In this document: in pieces, positions 1-10,991 of the stretch
Numbering within the stretch: position 1 is the stretch's first letter
How the letters are laid out: each line of letters begins with the position of its first letter
DNA from: Rhizaria sp. SCN 62-66
Lineage: Eukaryota > Rhizaria, unplaced
Assembly (NCBI GenBank): GCA_001724265.1
Contig: MEDY01000063.1
Span: 1 to 64,000 of the forward strand
Length of the DNA: 64,000 nucleotides
Direction of reading: 5' to 3'
Program-made: the position numbers and the translations under genes
The notes under the pieces: model-generated
What the model saw: only the letters and a program-made list of their open reading frames with translations
Database searches by the model: none
What the model was told of the DNA's origin: nothing

Positions 1-1
1 C

Positions 2-904
2 TGCGCCTCGTGCATGGCCGCCAGCACGGCCTCGGTCAGCTGCTCGTACTGCGCCGCCACCAAGAGCTGCTACGTTAAGGGCGCCGAAAGCGGGACATGT
101 AGTGCCGAGTTTTTGACGTCAAACACCATGTGTGGCGCTCCCGCTGGCCCCGGTACTGGCGTTGACACCGGGAGTGGCACTGGCACCGGCAGTGGCACTG
201 GCACTGGCACGGGCACTGGCTCCGGTACTGGCACTGGGAGTGGCGCCGACACCGACGACACAGTTGATGGAGGAGCCAATAACGGCGGCAGCAACACCAG
301 TGGCACAAAGTCCGGCAGTGGTGGCGGCATCGACATGGCGATCATAATCGGCGCTGCTGTCGGTGGTGTCGCGCTGATTATCATCATCATCGTCGTGCTG
401 TACTGCCTCTGCTGCCGCCGCAAGGCCAACACGGACAACAAGGCCGACAACAAGAACATGACCGCCCCCGGTGATACTGATCCTAACGTTCCTGTCGTTG
501 TCGCCGTAATCACCCCTAACGAGAACACCGAGAACGACATTTACACTGACGCCAACGCTGACGTGAACGCGGGCGCAGGTGCCGGTAATCATATCGATGA
601 CGAAGACGGCGCGCACCTCGGTGCTGTGGAGCCCAATAACAAGCCTTCGGCTGCTGCCGTTGACGTAGGTGCCATGGAGCCTATCGAAGGGGCTTACAGC
701 AACGGCAACGAGGCCCCCAACTCTCAGGTTCAGGCTACCCCTGCTTCCGCGACAGCGACGACGGATGCAGAGAAGGACGCAGCGCCGGAGGATTTTAATA
801 GCAACACGACTGCTAACCAGGCAGAGACGCCGTATCAGGTTGGCTCAGCGGCCTCTGCCCCTGTCATCGTTATTCACAGGGATCCCAACGCAGCTTCCAA
901 TTAA
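2..904 (+). CDS. Type I membrane protein, C-terminal part, with PSI-like Cys cluster (partial)
   Basis: The reading frame is open from the left edge of the window, so the first visible ATG at 14 is probably internal and the 5' end lies outside. The visible N-terminus is a Cys cluster (CASC, CSYC, then three further Cys within about 35 residues) that resembles the end of a PSI/plexin-type repeat. A Gly-Thr/Gly-Ser dipeptide-rich stalk follows. One strongly hydrophobic segment runs from about residue 107 to 133 counted from the ATG at 14, with a run of Ile. It is followed by Cys-Arg-rich stop-transfer residues (CLCCRRK) and an acidic, low-complexity cytoplasmic tail of about 160 residues. The stop is TAA. 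I infer a cell-surface protein with an extracellular N-terminus. No enzymatic domain is visible and the function is unknown. Confidence 0.6.
   Translation, partial: CASCMAASTASVSCSYCAATKSCYVKGAESGTCSAEFLTSNTMCGAPAGPGTGVDTGSGTGTGSGTGTGTGTGSGTGTGSGADTDDTVDGGANNGGSNTSGTKSGSGGGIDMAIIIGAAVGGVALIIIIIVVLYCLCCRRKANTDNKADNKNMTAPGDTDPNVPVVVAVITPNENTENDIYTDANADVNAGAGAGNHIDDEDGAHLGAVEPNNKPSAAAVDVGAMEPIEGAYSNGNEAPNSQVQATPASATATTDAEKDAAPEDFNSNTTANQAETPYQVGSAASAPVIVIHRDPNAASN
160..252. repeat. Gly-Thr/Gly-Ser coding minisatellite
   Basis: Imperfect 6-base units of the type ggcact/ggcacc/ggcagt repeat in frame and encode the Gly-Thr/Gly-Ser stalk of the membrane protein just outside its transmembrane segment. 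Length variation here would lengthen or shorten the stalk without breaking the frame. Confidence 0.75.
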
Positions 905-1584
905 ACATCCCAACCCTGTTCACAGTTTCGCAGCCTTGCTGCATTTCCACATAACACTGCAAGGCAGTGTCCTAATTCGCGTATCTTTTCCTCAACATCG
1001 CGGCTAGTTGTTGTTTACATTTTGATCAAAATACATTCGCATAATGCGTGCTTTTTTATATTTCTACTGAGTACAAAATGTATCTTTCGAGTTTAGTGAC
1101 TCATTGCGATGTACTGCTATGCAACATCACAGTGAAAAGTTCATTTTCTTGTTTGTCTGTACACGACAAATGTCGTATCTCCGCAGAATAACTAACACTC
1201 GCACGCCATGTATTTAAATAAGTGTTATAAGTGGAATTACTACAGGATAGCTGAGCTTTCGCTTGTCAGGTACATGTACGTACTAATGTCGAAACGGTGC
1301 CAATATGCCGAGTCAAATCATAAAAGATGCCGATTCGCTCGATGCTCGCAATCTAAACTCATAAACTAAAGGCTTTTGTGAATGGGTTTATTTATTTGTG
1401 TTTGAACTTCTTAGCGTTTAAAGCAAAGTCGTATTGTAGTTTTACGTTACGTTTATGAAATCAATTGCTTATTTGCTCGAACATTACCACTTGAAACGCG
1501 ACTTCGGAGTTCGACTGCGGCACTTGTACACACAGAAACGCGTCGACTATTTGTATTTAGTGCGTTTGCGTGACTTCAGTTACT
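905..1584. other. Intergenic, AT-rich, 3' ends of converging genes
   Basis: This lies between the TAA of the membrane protein and the TAA of the minus-strand Cys-rich gene, so it should hold two 3' UTRs. A 12-base palindrome (ttttgatcaaaa) is at 1020-1031. I see no credible ORF or RNA gene. Confidence 0.6.
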
Positions 1585-1931
1585 TTAGTGGCGCAGGACG
1601 GTCAGTACGCCGCGGTTGCAGCCCAGCTCGTTGCTGTTGTAGCACGAGTACCCGCACACGTCGGGGCTTGACACGGGGCACACGAGTCCGCCGCAGTGGC
1701 ACACATGGGTCTCGGAGGAAATTGTGCCGTCACCGCAGCGCGTGTCGTGCTGCGCGGGGCAAGGATGCGCGCCGACTCGAGGCAGCGGTGCGTCGTGGGC
1801 GAGTAGCACGCGACGTGGGTTCGGCCGCGTAGCTCGACGGTGCACTCGCGCTCGCTGGGGCCGCAGAAGGACGCGCTCGCGGCGGCAGCAAGCAGCGCAA
1901 AAACCAGGCAGAGCAGATCGGACTTGTTCAT
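1585..1931 (-). pseudogene. Small secreted Cys-rich repeat protein, frameshifted
   Basis: The minus-strand ATG at 1931 opens a clear signal peptide (MNKSDLLC, then a Leu/Ala-rich core ending ASASF). It is followed by Cys-rich sequence with FCGPSERECTV and ACYSPTTHRC. The frame then runs into unrelated Cys-poor sequence. A different frame takes over with the same style of sequence (CPAQHDTRCGDG, ETHVCHCGGLVC, VCGYSCYNSNELGC) and ends in TAA at 1585. The switch must fall between about 1784 and 1765 and there is no room for an intron. The intact form would be about 115 residues with three Cys-rich units of about 25 residues, two of them with a Cys-Tyr pair. That layout recalls small carbohydrate- or wall-binding proteins of protists, which is inference only. 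It could be a recent pseudogene, an assembly error, or a programmed frameshift. Confidence 0.5.
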
Positions 1932-2963
1932 CGTGCCGTAACGTAGCTGGGCCATGGCAGAACAAGGAAACATCACAAAACAAAGTATGTGTTATGCATT
2001 TATGTTAAAATGCAGCATTTTATTTTCTTTTTCTATGGGCTGTGACACGATCTGATTCGCTGGAGAACATGACCTTTTGACGTCTTCCTAACAAGCTGCG
2101 TTTGACAGTACTGAACAACACTGTCTTGCGATGCCAGTGTTCATGGAATGTTTATTAACGCTTTACTAGTCTATTTGGACATCCGCCCTGTACACGCCCT
2201 TACGTTTAATTTTGTTTATTCAATGATACACCTGAGAATTCTTGATACTCGTAATATTTTGATATTTAATTCTACTGTAGTACTTAGTATCCTTTCCCGA
2301 ATCGTCTTGATCATTGTGTTCCCAAGATATGTTCTTGTATAATACAGTATACACTGTACTATTAATACTAGTATATAATATCAAGCGCATAATTGCGTCC
2401 CAGCATACTTTAAACAAGAAGAGACAATACATTTAGATATAAAAAACAGCATACCGCAAAAATCCTGGCACCAGGCTTTGTTAAGATGATAACCCCAGTA
2501 TATTTGTTACTTGAGCTCTGCGTCACCACGAACGGTTTGTTCACGAACGGTTTGTTCATAGCCGTTTCTCTCGGTCAGGTCGTCGGAAGGCAAGCCGCGA
2601 GAGGTGGGGGACGACGTCTTCAGAAGAGACGAGTCGTCATCGGCAAGTCTTACAAACACGGTTTCGCTCATTAACTGCTCTGGTTCGGTTCTGCCGCTGC
2701 GTTTTTCGGCTTTACACGACCTTTCTCAGTATTCATACGAATTTGCACATGGATTTGCATCAGTATGTACTGTGTTTAAGCGTTCGGCTTTCCGGCCTAC
2801 AAGGAACACTCATCGCAGAGGAACGGGCTTGATGCTATCTTCTTATTTTGCCGTGTTAAAGCGCATTGATTCCACAATGAAAGCGTTTTCTTGGGTTCAA
2901 ATGCTTACAACACATCTTCATTAATTCGTATTTTCGACTTGTGCGCTTTTATTGTAGATTAAG
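1932..2963. other. Intergenic, divergent promoter region
   Basis: About 1 kb of AT-rich DNA separates the start of the minus-strand Cys-rich gene from the start of the plus-strand cysteine peptidase. Short hydrophobic ORFs here (for example 2148-2342) have AT-rich codons and no recognisable motif. A 15-base perfect tandem duplication is at 2527-2556. Confidence 0.55.
2527..2556. repeat. 15-bp perfect tandem duplication
   Basis: The unit cacgaacggtttgtt occurs twice in direct succession, about 400 bases upstream of the cysteine peptidase start. It lies outside any gene. Confidence 0.7.
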
Positions 2964-4079
2964 ATGCGCTTCTCCGGTGCTATGCTTGCTGTCTTTGTGG
3001 CCTTCGCGGCCTTCGTTGCTGCCACTCAGGCTGCTTCTTCCTGCCCCTTCCAGGCTGCTCAGAACGGTGAGCTCGTCAACGACGAGGAGTTCATTCGTGC
3101 TGCCTACTCCAAGTTCCTCAAGGACCACCACGGCAACTCCAACCGCGCCCCCGTCGAGGTTGAGAGCCGCTTCCACCTCTTCCGCGCCAACTACATCCGC
3201 GCGATGGAGCTGAACGCTGAGCTCAACGCTGCCCGCGGCACTACCGGCCTCGTTGCCCACGGTGTCACCAAGTTCTCCGACATGTCCCCCGATGAGATGC
3301 GCGCCTACACCGGCTACGTCCGCTCCTCGGAGAACATCCGCCAGCGCTACTTCGACTCCGCCAAGGACCAGACGTACCGCGGCAGCGAGCCCGCTCTCTC
3401 TGACTGGCGTAAGGAGAAGGGTGTCAACACCGCTGTCAAGAACCAGGGCCAGTGCGGCTCCTGCTGGGCCTTCAGTGCCGTCACCGCGGCCGAGGGTGCC
3501 ATCGGCGTCAAGTACCGCAACAACACCGACACCGATGCCGAGCTCTCGACCCAGCAGGTCGTCGACTGCGACAAGCGCTCCGCCGGCTGCCGGGGTGGCG
3601 ACCTCCCCCCCGCGTACGACTACATCACCAAGCGCGGTGGCCTGATCGCTGACCGCGACTACCCCTACACCGCCAAGGACGGCACCTGCCGCGACACCCA
3701 GGCCAGCCTCCAGTCTCAGATCCAGGGCTACGAGTGGACCATCCCCCCCTGCACCTCCGGCGGCTGCGGCAAGCAGGACGAGACCCTGCTCTCGCAGAAG
3801 ATTGCCGAGAAGGGCCCCGCCGCCATCTGCGTCTACGTCACCAACGACTGGTACAGCTACACCGGCCCCGAGCCCCTCTCGGCGTCGTGCGGCTACGACT
3901 ACTACTCCCTCAACCACTGCATCACCCTCGACGGCCTGATTGAGGAGAAGGGCCAGCTCGCCTGGGTCGCCCGCAACAGCTGGGGCACCTCCTGGGGCAT
4001 TGGTGGCTTCATCAAGTTCCCCTTCGGCAAGAACTCCTGTGGTCTCGCCGACGAGGTCGCTCACGTCATTGTCGCGTAA
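2964..4079 (+). CDS. Papain-family (C1A, cathepsin L-like) cysteine peptidase precursor
   Basis: This is a single-exon gene of 371 residues. Residues 1-24 form a signal peptide (MRFSGAML, an Ala/Phe/Val core, ending TQAAS). An I29-type inhibitory propeptide follows at about 41-120, with an ERFNIN-like helix (SRFHLFRANYIRAMELN) and GVTKFSDMSPDE. The mature enzyme starts near residue 143. The catalytic Cys167 is in QGQCGSCWAF with oxyanion Gln161, His318 is in LNHCITLDG, and Asn338 is in RNSWGTSWG, so the triad is complete. Conserved Cys pairs (CDKRSAGCRGGD) are also present. The enzyme is expected to enter the secretory route and act in lysosomes, food vacuoles or outside the cell, activated by propeptide removal. 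The length is slightly longer than typical cathepsin L because of an insertion around PPCTSGGCGK. The stop is TAA. Codon use is strongly C/G-ending, which suggests high expression. Confidence 0.95.
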   Translation: MRFSGAMLAVFVAFAAFVAATQAASSCPFQAAQNGELVNDEEFIRAAYSKFLKDHHGNSNRAPVEVESRFHLFRANYIRAMELNAELNAARGTTGLVAHGVTKFSDMSPDEMRAYTGYVRSSENIRQRYFDSAKDQTYRGSEPALSDWRKEKGVNTAVKNQGQCGSCWAFSAVTAAEGAIGVKYRNNTDTDAELSTQQVVDCDKRSAGCRGGDLPPAYDYITKRGGLIADRDYPYTAKDGTCRDTQASLQSQIQGYEWTIPPCTSGGCGKQDETLLSQKIAEKGPAAICVYVTNDWYSYTGPEPLSASCGYDYYSLNHCITLDGLIEEKGQLAWVARNSWGTSWGIGGFIKFPFGKNSCGLADEVAHVIVA

Positions 4080-4740
4080 GCCGTTGTCGGTCCGCTAACT
4101 GACGTCTTAGGCAACTGTTGCTTTAGTCAAAGTCGAACCCACTCGACGTCGTGCCACCTCCTTGCGTGGACGAAGACACACTGCCCCGAGTGACGCGAGC
4201 TTGTGCGGCGGTCACTGCGGGTCTCACGCGCTGCTCTTTGTTGATACGATGTGTATCTTTTACAAACAGCGCGCTGGCTCCGCAGCGTATGCTCTCTGAT
4301 GGTTCGGATCGCGCGCTATTGCGCCCATGTTGACACCCAGTCAGTCGCATAGCGACACTGGCTCCGTGGGCTGCGCGCGCCCCGTCCGAGCGCCGGCCCG
4401 CCGCTCCGCGACTACGCGATCTCACCACACACTTTCATAGCCAAAATTTGTTACAAATGTTTAGAGAGTTTCAAGAAACACCAGAAGCACTCCTACAATA
4501 CAAACGCATCTTTTCTTATTCTTTAATCTGTATATTTTCTGTTAGGTTTCTCTGTTTCTCTGCGCTGCTTTCTTTGCGACACATGTTAATTTAATGGTGA
4601 CATTAGTTAAACGAGTTTGAGCCGAAGCGCATCTACAATTTGTTGTTTATTTTGCTATTTTCTTCCTGTCCTATGTATACATTTAATATCTCAACCACTA
4701 ATTAAAGCATATTACGTCTGAAGCTCTCAGTCTACTCCCC
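4080..4740. other. Intergenic, between converging 3' ends
   Basis: The cysteine peptidase (plus) and the homoserine acetyltransferase gene (minus) converge here. The part after 4430 is AT-rich, and taattaaa near 4700 may belong to a 3' end. I see no gene. Confidence 0.55.
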
Positions 4741-7700
4741 TCACATCTCGACGGACTTGGCGTAGCTGCGCACGGCGTCGACGCCCGAGGCCAGCGCGGG
4801 ATCGAAGAAGCGTGCGAGGCCCTGGCGAAACGCCTCGGGCTGCGTCAGGAACGCGTCGTGGCCGTGCGCGGACCGCACGGTGTCGAACTGCAGCCGCGGC
4901 GCGTGGCGCGGGCCCAGCGCCTCGGCCAGCGCGGCCATCTCCTCGACCGGGATCAGGGCGTCCTCGCGGATCCCCACCAGGTACAGCTCGCTCGCACCGC
5001 CGTTGCTGCTGTCACTGCTGATGTTGTTGCTGCTGCTGCTACTGCTGCTGCCGATACTGCTGTGCAGCGGCTCGAGGCCGAGGAGCAGCCGCTGCGCGCC
5101 GCTGGCCTGCGCGCGCGCGCGCACCAGCGCGCGCAATGACTGGGCCGCCCCCTGATCCTCGCCGCCAGCGCGTTGCGGGGCGTCAGCAGCCCCAGCGCGC
5201 AGGAGGCGCGCCTGGCCGCGGTAGTGCTGGCGCCAGCCGCGCGCGATGGCGTCGATGTCGGCCAGGTCCATCAGCTTGCTCATGGCCAGGTAGCACTGCA
5301 CGTCGTAGACGCCGCGGAAGCGCTCGGCCGCCAGACGCATGTACGCCTCGCACTCCAGCACCGCGCCGCCGCCACTGTGGCCGTAAGCGCGGTTATGGCT
5401 GTGGACAGAGCTGGCCTCGGCGTCGGAGTCAAAGTCGAAGTCGAGGTCGTCGCCGTCGTCGCTGTTGGCTGCGGAGGACGCGGCCCAGGCGAAGCGGGCG
5501 TCGAACTCGCTCCTACGAAGTGGCAAACAGAAGTTAAAATAAAGATAGATGTAAGAGTTTTGTACAGATTTGAGGAACAGATATGGATTATCTACTCTAT
5601 ATTCAACAGTAAAACACGATCAAACAAGTCAATAAAGAGATGCATGAATTGAGCAAAGCCGTCAAGTCGTACCTGGTTCGGTAGGCGAGCGTGCCGACGA
5701 GCCTGGCGGCGTCGAGCGCGGTGGCCGGCGAGCCGCCCTGCGCGAGCGCCTGGCGCAGCGCCGTGCGCTGGACAAAGCGCAGTGCGGCCGTGGCGGGGGA
5801 TGTCTTGCCCGTCGTGCAGATGACCGCGGCGCGCGGAAACAGCCCCGGGACGAGCGCGGCGAGCGAGAGCGCCTGCATGCCGCCCATCGACGCGCCCACC
5901 AGCCCCCACAGCCCGCCGCGGCACGCAATGGCGTCAGCCGCGTCAGCGTCAGCGTCAGTGTGGGCATGAGCGCGAGTGAGCAGGCGGGTGGGAACGAGGC
6001 CGGAGAGCAGGTGCGCGGGCACGCGGGCGCTGAGGCGGCCGTAGGCACGCTCCCACTCAGGGATACTCCTGCCAGAGCCATTAGAGCCATTGCTGCTCGA
6101 GCCGCTAGAGCTGGCGCTGGAGCTGGCCTTGCGGCGGGAGGCGGCGCGGACGCGGCTGAGCCAGTCGGCCGCAGTGGCGGCCACGGCGCCCTCGTCGGCC
6201 TCGAGCGTCAGCAGCCGCGACCAGTACCGGGCCTCCGCCTCCGCCGCCGCCTCCGCCTCCGTCTCGGCCTCAGGGCGCAACTTGGCGCTGCCGCCGCGGG
6301 GCCGGGCGAGCTCATCCAGGAGCCAGGGTCGCAGCGCCAGCGCCGTGGCCGCGGGCGGCGGCGCCAGCGACAGGAGCAGGCGCGCGCGCTCCCCGGCCCT
6401 CGCGGCCACCGCGGCAGCAGCAGCAGCAGAGTCTGTGGCAGCGCGAGCGGAGACGGCGACGGAGGCCGAGGCGGCGGAAGTGATGCCGCGAGTGAAGGCA
6501 TCGGCAAGCAGCTTCGGCGGTACCGTACCGGCGTTGTCGTCGCTGCCGTCTGCGCTCTGCCCCAGCGCGGCCGCGGCCTCGGCGGCGTAGCGCGGGGGTA
6601 GCGCACGCACGGCGAGAAACTGCTGCAGCAGCGGCGCGGGCGGCCGCGGGTACCGCCACGCGCCGCGCAGCCCGCCGCACGGCAACACTATGGGCACCGG
6701 CATGGACGCAGACGCAGGCGCGGTCTCTGCCGCAGTCGCCGTTGCATTCGCCGTTGCAGACTCGCAGGGAGCAGAGGCTGCTGCGTCGGCGTTCGCAGTG
6801 CCGCTACCGATGCCGCTGCCGCTAACGCTGCCGCTGCAGTTGCTGTTGTCGGCGGCCTGGACGCTGGGCACCGCGGGCGGGGTGGCGGGCGCGAGCGCGA
6901 GCGCGAGCGCCAGGCCGAAGGGCGACGCGGGCGCCACCGGCGGCAGCAGCGGCCGCACCGACCGCCATTGCGCTCTTCCGCTCGCAGTGGCAGTGGCAGT
7001 GGCACTGGCGCTGGCGCCGGCACTCGCGGCAGCATGGGGCACGGGCACGAGGGCCCAGCGCGAGCCGTCGGGGCCCCAGTGTGTGCGGCTGTGCGTGGGC
7101 GCGCGACTCGCGGGGACGCGGCCAGGCGCGCCGTGGTTGCCCGCACCGTGGCGGCCGCCGGCGCTCTGAGGCACCCCGAGCTCGAGCCAGCCCTGGCCGT
7201 GGTCGCCCGCCCTTGGCGTACTGCGCTCCGAGTCGGCGTCCGCGTCGCCCTCCGCGTTGGGCTCCGAGGCGCGCCAGATCATCGGCGGCGGCGGCAGCCC
7301 CGTCGGCATGGTGTCGGGCAGCAGGCTCAGCGCCTCTACCGGCGGCAGCTCGCCCGTGGTGCCACCCGCAGCAGCAGTCACCGCAGCAGCAGTCGCCGCA
7401 GCACTCGCACTCGAAGCATGAGTCGCGGTGATGACGGCACCGTTACCGTCGCCGCCAGCCGCAGCGTCGCAGAGCGGCAGCGCGAGGCTGGTGCGAGTCT
7501 GCGCGACTGCGGCGGCGTCGGCCGAGTCGGTGGCCAGTCCCAGGTGCGCGAGCAGCAGCGCGTGCGCGAGCGCCTGGTCCGCGGGCGTGACCACTGGGAA
7601 GCCGCCGCCGAAGCCGAAGCGGCCCGCAAAGCCGCTGACAGCGCCGGCGCCGACAGAGCCGGTGCAGTCGGGGGCGCTCAGCAGGGCGCGCTCTGAGTCC

Positions 7701-10332
7701 GCCACACTGCTCGCCGCGGTGATATTCCCGCTGTGCGAGTGCGCGTGCGAGTGCGCGTGTGGATGCGTGTGTGCATAAGTGCTGCCGAGCGCGGCGGCGA
7801 GCGCGAGCGGCAGGGCCGGCGCGAGCGGGGACGTGCTGCCGAAGGGGTTCCCCAACGGCGCGGGGCACACCACGCGCACCCGCCGCGAATCCAGCGCCGG
7901 CTGCGGCGGCGGAGGCGGCTGCGGCGGCTGAGACTGAGACTCATGTGGCTGCGGGGACTGGGCACTGGAGCCCACGTGCGCGATAAAGGCGCTCGCGTCC
8001 GCGTCGTCGTCGTTGGGCCCGACGGTGTGCTGCCACCAGCCCTCGGCGCGCGGCGTCGCGGCCAGCAGCCGGGCCACCAGCGGCGCCGCGCCGGGGGCCG
8101 TGTCGTGGTTCTCTAGCCACTGCGCCACGGCCGCGCCACCCGGCAGCAGGCCGTGCGCCTGCGAGCGCCACCGCTGCGCCTGCAACTGTGTAGAGGGGGA
8201 CTGCGAGGGTAGTGGCAGGGCGCGGGCGTCGCGCGCGCACTCGAGAGCGACTGCGAAGCTCACGGCGGAGATGATGGCGCGCTCGGCGGCGGCCGCGGCA
8301 GCGACGGAGGCCGCCACGGACGCGACCGCAGCAGAGGCAGCAAAAACAGCTGCGCCGGGAGCAGTGCTACCGACAGCAGCAGTTGCGGCGGTGGTGTTGC
8401 TGTTGCTGGCGCAGTGGCGCGCAACGTTGCTGTGCACCGCGACGCTGACTGCCGCGGCGCTGCAGTCGGCCGTGACGGTCCGCGGCGGCAGCAGGTCGTC
8501 CAGTCCGCACACCAGCGCGCTCCCATCGTCGCCGCTCACCGCGCCCACTAAGCTCTGCTGCTGACAGTGCTCTTGTTCGAGTCCCCAGAGCTCCGCGGCG
8601 CGCGCGGCGAGCCAGAGCGCGTCGGCGGGCGAGTAGGCGGCGCAGGCGGCGCCCAGCGAAAGCAGCGGATCCAGCAGCGTCAGCACGCTAGCGCCGTGCG
8701 CGATGTCCGCGCCGCTCACCGCCACTGTCCCGCCCGCACTGGCGCTGCGGCCACTGGCGCTGCTGCTGCCACCGCCGTTGTTGTCGTGGTTGCAGTGCGC
8801 GGGCGGAAGCGGCCAGCGGCGCGCGAGCGAGTGCTGCGTGACCGAGGCGCCGTGTGACATCGAGGGCAGCACCACCACCGCGGGCACCGCCGCGTTGAGC
8901 GCGGCAGACGCAGACACGGACGCTGGCGCCGCGGCGGGACCCGCAGCAGGCGATCCTGCGGCACTTTGCTGCGACTGCTGCTGCGGCGGCGGCTGCTGAA
9001 GTTGTGACGGGTGTGGTTGCAGCTGCAGCGACGAGACCAGGGGCGCGAGCACCGCGGGCAGATGGGCCAGGTCCTGCGGCTCCACACTGTCCACCATCGC
9101 CTCGGGCTCGGGCTCGGGGTCCGGCTCCGCGAACGACTGCGCCACAGCCGCTGTCTGCGCGCGACTGTTGTTGCGGGTTGCGAGGGCCTGGGTTTGGTGC
9201 ATGTACTGCCGATACAGGCCGTGCCCGTGCGATGCGTTCGCCCCGCCGCCGCCGCCGCTGCCGTGGCCGTGCGCGTGCGCGCGATGGCACGACGGCCGGT
9301 GCGGCCAGGGCAGCGCGTACATGCCCACATTCGCACCGTTACTATCGCTACTATCACCATTGCTATTGTAGCTGTTATCGCTCACTGACGCCGCGCCAGC
9401 GCCCGCACCGGAGCCCGCGCCGGCGCCTACACTGGGCGCGAGCAGTGCGCTGTAGGCGAGGACGGCGAGCTGCTCGCGCGCGGCGCGCATGAGCCCGAGG
9501 GCGCGGTCGCCGGCGGCCGCTAGCGCGCGCGCGTCGACCAACGAGAGCGGCCCTGAGAGCAGCCGCGCGGGGGCGCTCGCACCGCCGCCGCTGCCGCTGC
9601 TGCCGGCGGTGGCGACGCTGCACCCGCTGTTGGCCTCAGTGAGCACGGCGACGAGCACGCGAGCGAATTCGGCAACGTCGCGCTTGGTCACCGCGGCCGC
9701 CCTGCCCGTGGCCAGCAGCGTGCACAGCCGCGGCGCGGGGGCCAGCGGCCGCGGCAGCACGCGCGCAAAGGGCGCGGCCTCGGTCAGGTCCAGGTACTGC
9801 ACCTCCAGCGCGGGCAGAGCCGCGGGGCTGACTGAGAGCGGGAACGGGCGGTTCAGCGCAACCTGTCACCGACGATAGCACAAACATGAGATACAACACC
9901 GTATATAAGTGAGAGTAGAGATAAAACGCAGTAGATGTGAAAGAAGTATATCAACATGACATCGTGAGTTAAAACTGTTGATATTTCATTTTGCGAAAGG
10001 TATACATCGGTTAGTGCTTGGTCTCTGCTGATCCATGTGCGACATACCCTTGCGAGGTGGAGGTTGCTGGGCAGCAGGATGGATAGATTGGGGATCGGCA
10101 GCGCCGGCTCGCTCACGGACACCGCAGGCAAAAGCGCAGCGCGGCGCGCGCGGTGCGGCTGCTGCCCGGCAGCGGCGTTAGCGGCCGTGGCGCTGGTGCT
10201 GAAGCTGCTGCGGCAAGGAGCAGTGACCGAGACAGAGGTGTGCGCAGTGCGTGTGTTCAGCGCGACGGCGGCACGCGGGGCAGCGCGGACGCGAGCAACG
10301 GCAGCAAAGAGCATGCGGGCGCGCGGATGCAC
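4741..10332 (-). CDS. MET2-like: Homoserine O-acetyltransferase-like alpha/beta hydrolase with very large low-complexity insertions
   Basis: There are three exons: 10332-10048, 9862-5673 and 5512-4741. The junctions keep frame (phases 0 and 2) and give 1748 residues; the family is usually 370-500. The N-terminus is Arg/Ala-rich with no acidic residue before about residue 75, so a mitochondrial presequence is possible. MetX/Met2 landmarks appear in order but far apart. They are RPFPLSVSP near 100, PAPLGNPFGSTSP near 750, FPVVTPADQ near 850, the nucleophile Ser1420 in VGASMGGMQAL, RFVQRTALRQ, AYRTRSEFDARF across intron 2, VYDVQCYLAMSKLMDLADI, Asp1676 in GIREDALIPVEEM, and His1710 in AHGHDAFL. 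The Ser-Asp-His triad is therefore complete. The expected reaction is acetyl-CoA plus L-homoserine to O-acetylhomoserine in methionine synthesis; a serine or succinyl variant cannot be excluded. Hundreds of Ala/Ser/Gly/His-rich residues separate the blocks. The stop is TGA. Confidence 0.85.
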
Positions 10333-10991
10333 AGATCAAGCTGCGACTGAGAGAGAGACTCGGAGCAACAAGGAGCGAGAGAATCGGCGTGGGGCTTCAA
10401 GTGGAGGAGATAGGTTTTGGCAAGATATGCACACCTTCGCAAGAGATACAAGGCAATTCAAAGACAACAGCATAAATATAATAAGATGTACAATTGGAAA
10501 TCACAATATTTAAATCAGTTGATAAAGCTTACATGATCAGCGTAGTTTTGTAGGTCGGGCGTGGATGGTGGTTGTGCAGTTGCAATGGGGGGTTGGTTGC
10601 AATAGTTTGTTCGAGCTGTAGACATCATATTATCGACTGACAATTAAGTGCAAGATGACAAGACTCAGGTTTGACTATTCAAGAGAAAAGATGGCGGCAC
10701 ACAACGGATGTCTTCATGGTCTACTCAACATGTTTCGTTAGCCCTTCCGTCACTCACCCGTCAACGACGTCACCGCAGTCTCCGTCGCTACTCCCGAAGA
10801 CGGCCACACACTTCATGCTTCTCTCTGCTGACATCGAAACCAAAAGGCGCGAACTTATTTCTCACCAGCTCTATACTTTCAATCCTGTGCTTTGCTTCCC
10901 TCGCCTCTCCCTGCCCCTGCTCCCACCTTCCGTGTGCCTCACTGTGTCCTCTCGCTTCCCCCGCGCTCTTCGCACCCACAGCAGAGCCGCG
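10333..10991. other. Divergent intergenic region
   Basis: This holds the 5' flanks of the minus-strand homoserine acetyltransferase gene and the plus-strand cathepsin Z-like gene. The last 200 bases before 10992 are pyrimidine-rich, as expected of a 5' leader. The frame upstream of 10992 is open but looks non-coding. Confidence 0.5.

Noticed and set aside
2148-2342. A 64-codon hydrophobic ORF.
   Set aside because: Its codons match AT-rich intergenic DNA, not the strongly GC-biased genes of this window.
2949-4064. A 371-codon ORF on the minus strand almost exactly opposite the cysteine peptidase.
   Set aside because: It is Gly/Ala/Val/Leu-rich, as expected when a gene with C/G-ending codons is read backwards. 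The plus strand has a complete peptidase with all catalytic residues.
4741-10332. Bacterial contamination or recent transfer, because homoserine acetyltransferase is common in bacteria.
   Set aside because: The gene has two introns of local type and the same low-complexity composition as its neighbours; the family also exists in fungi.
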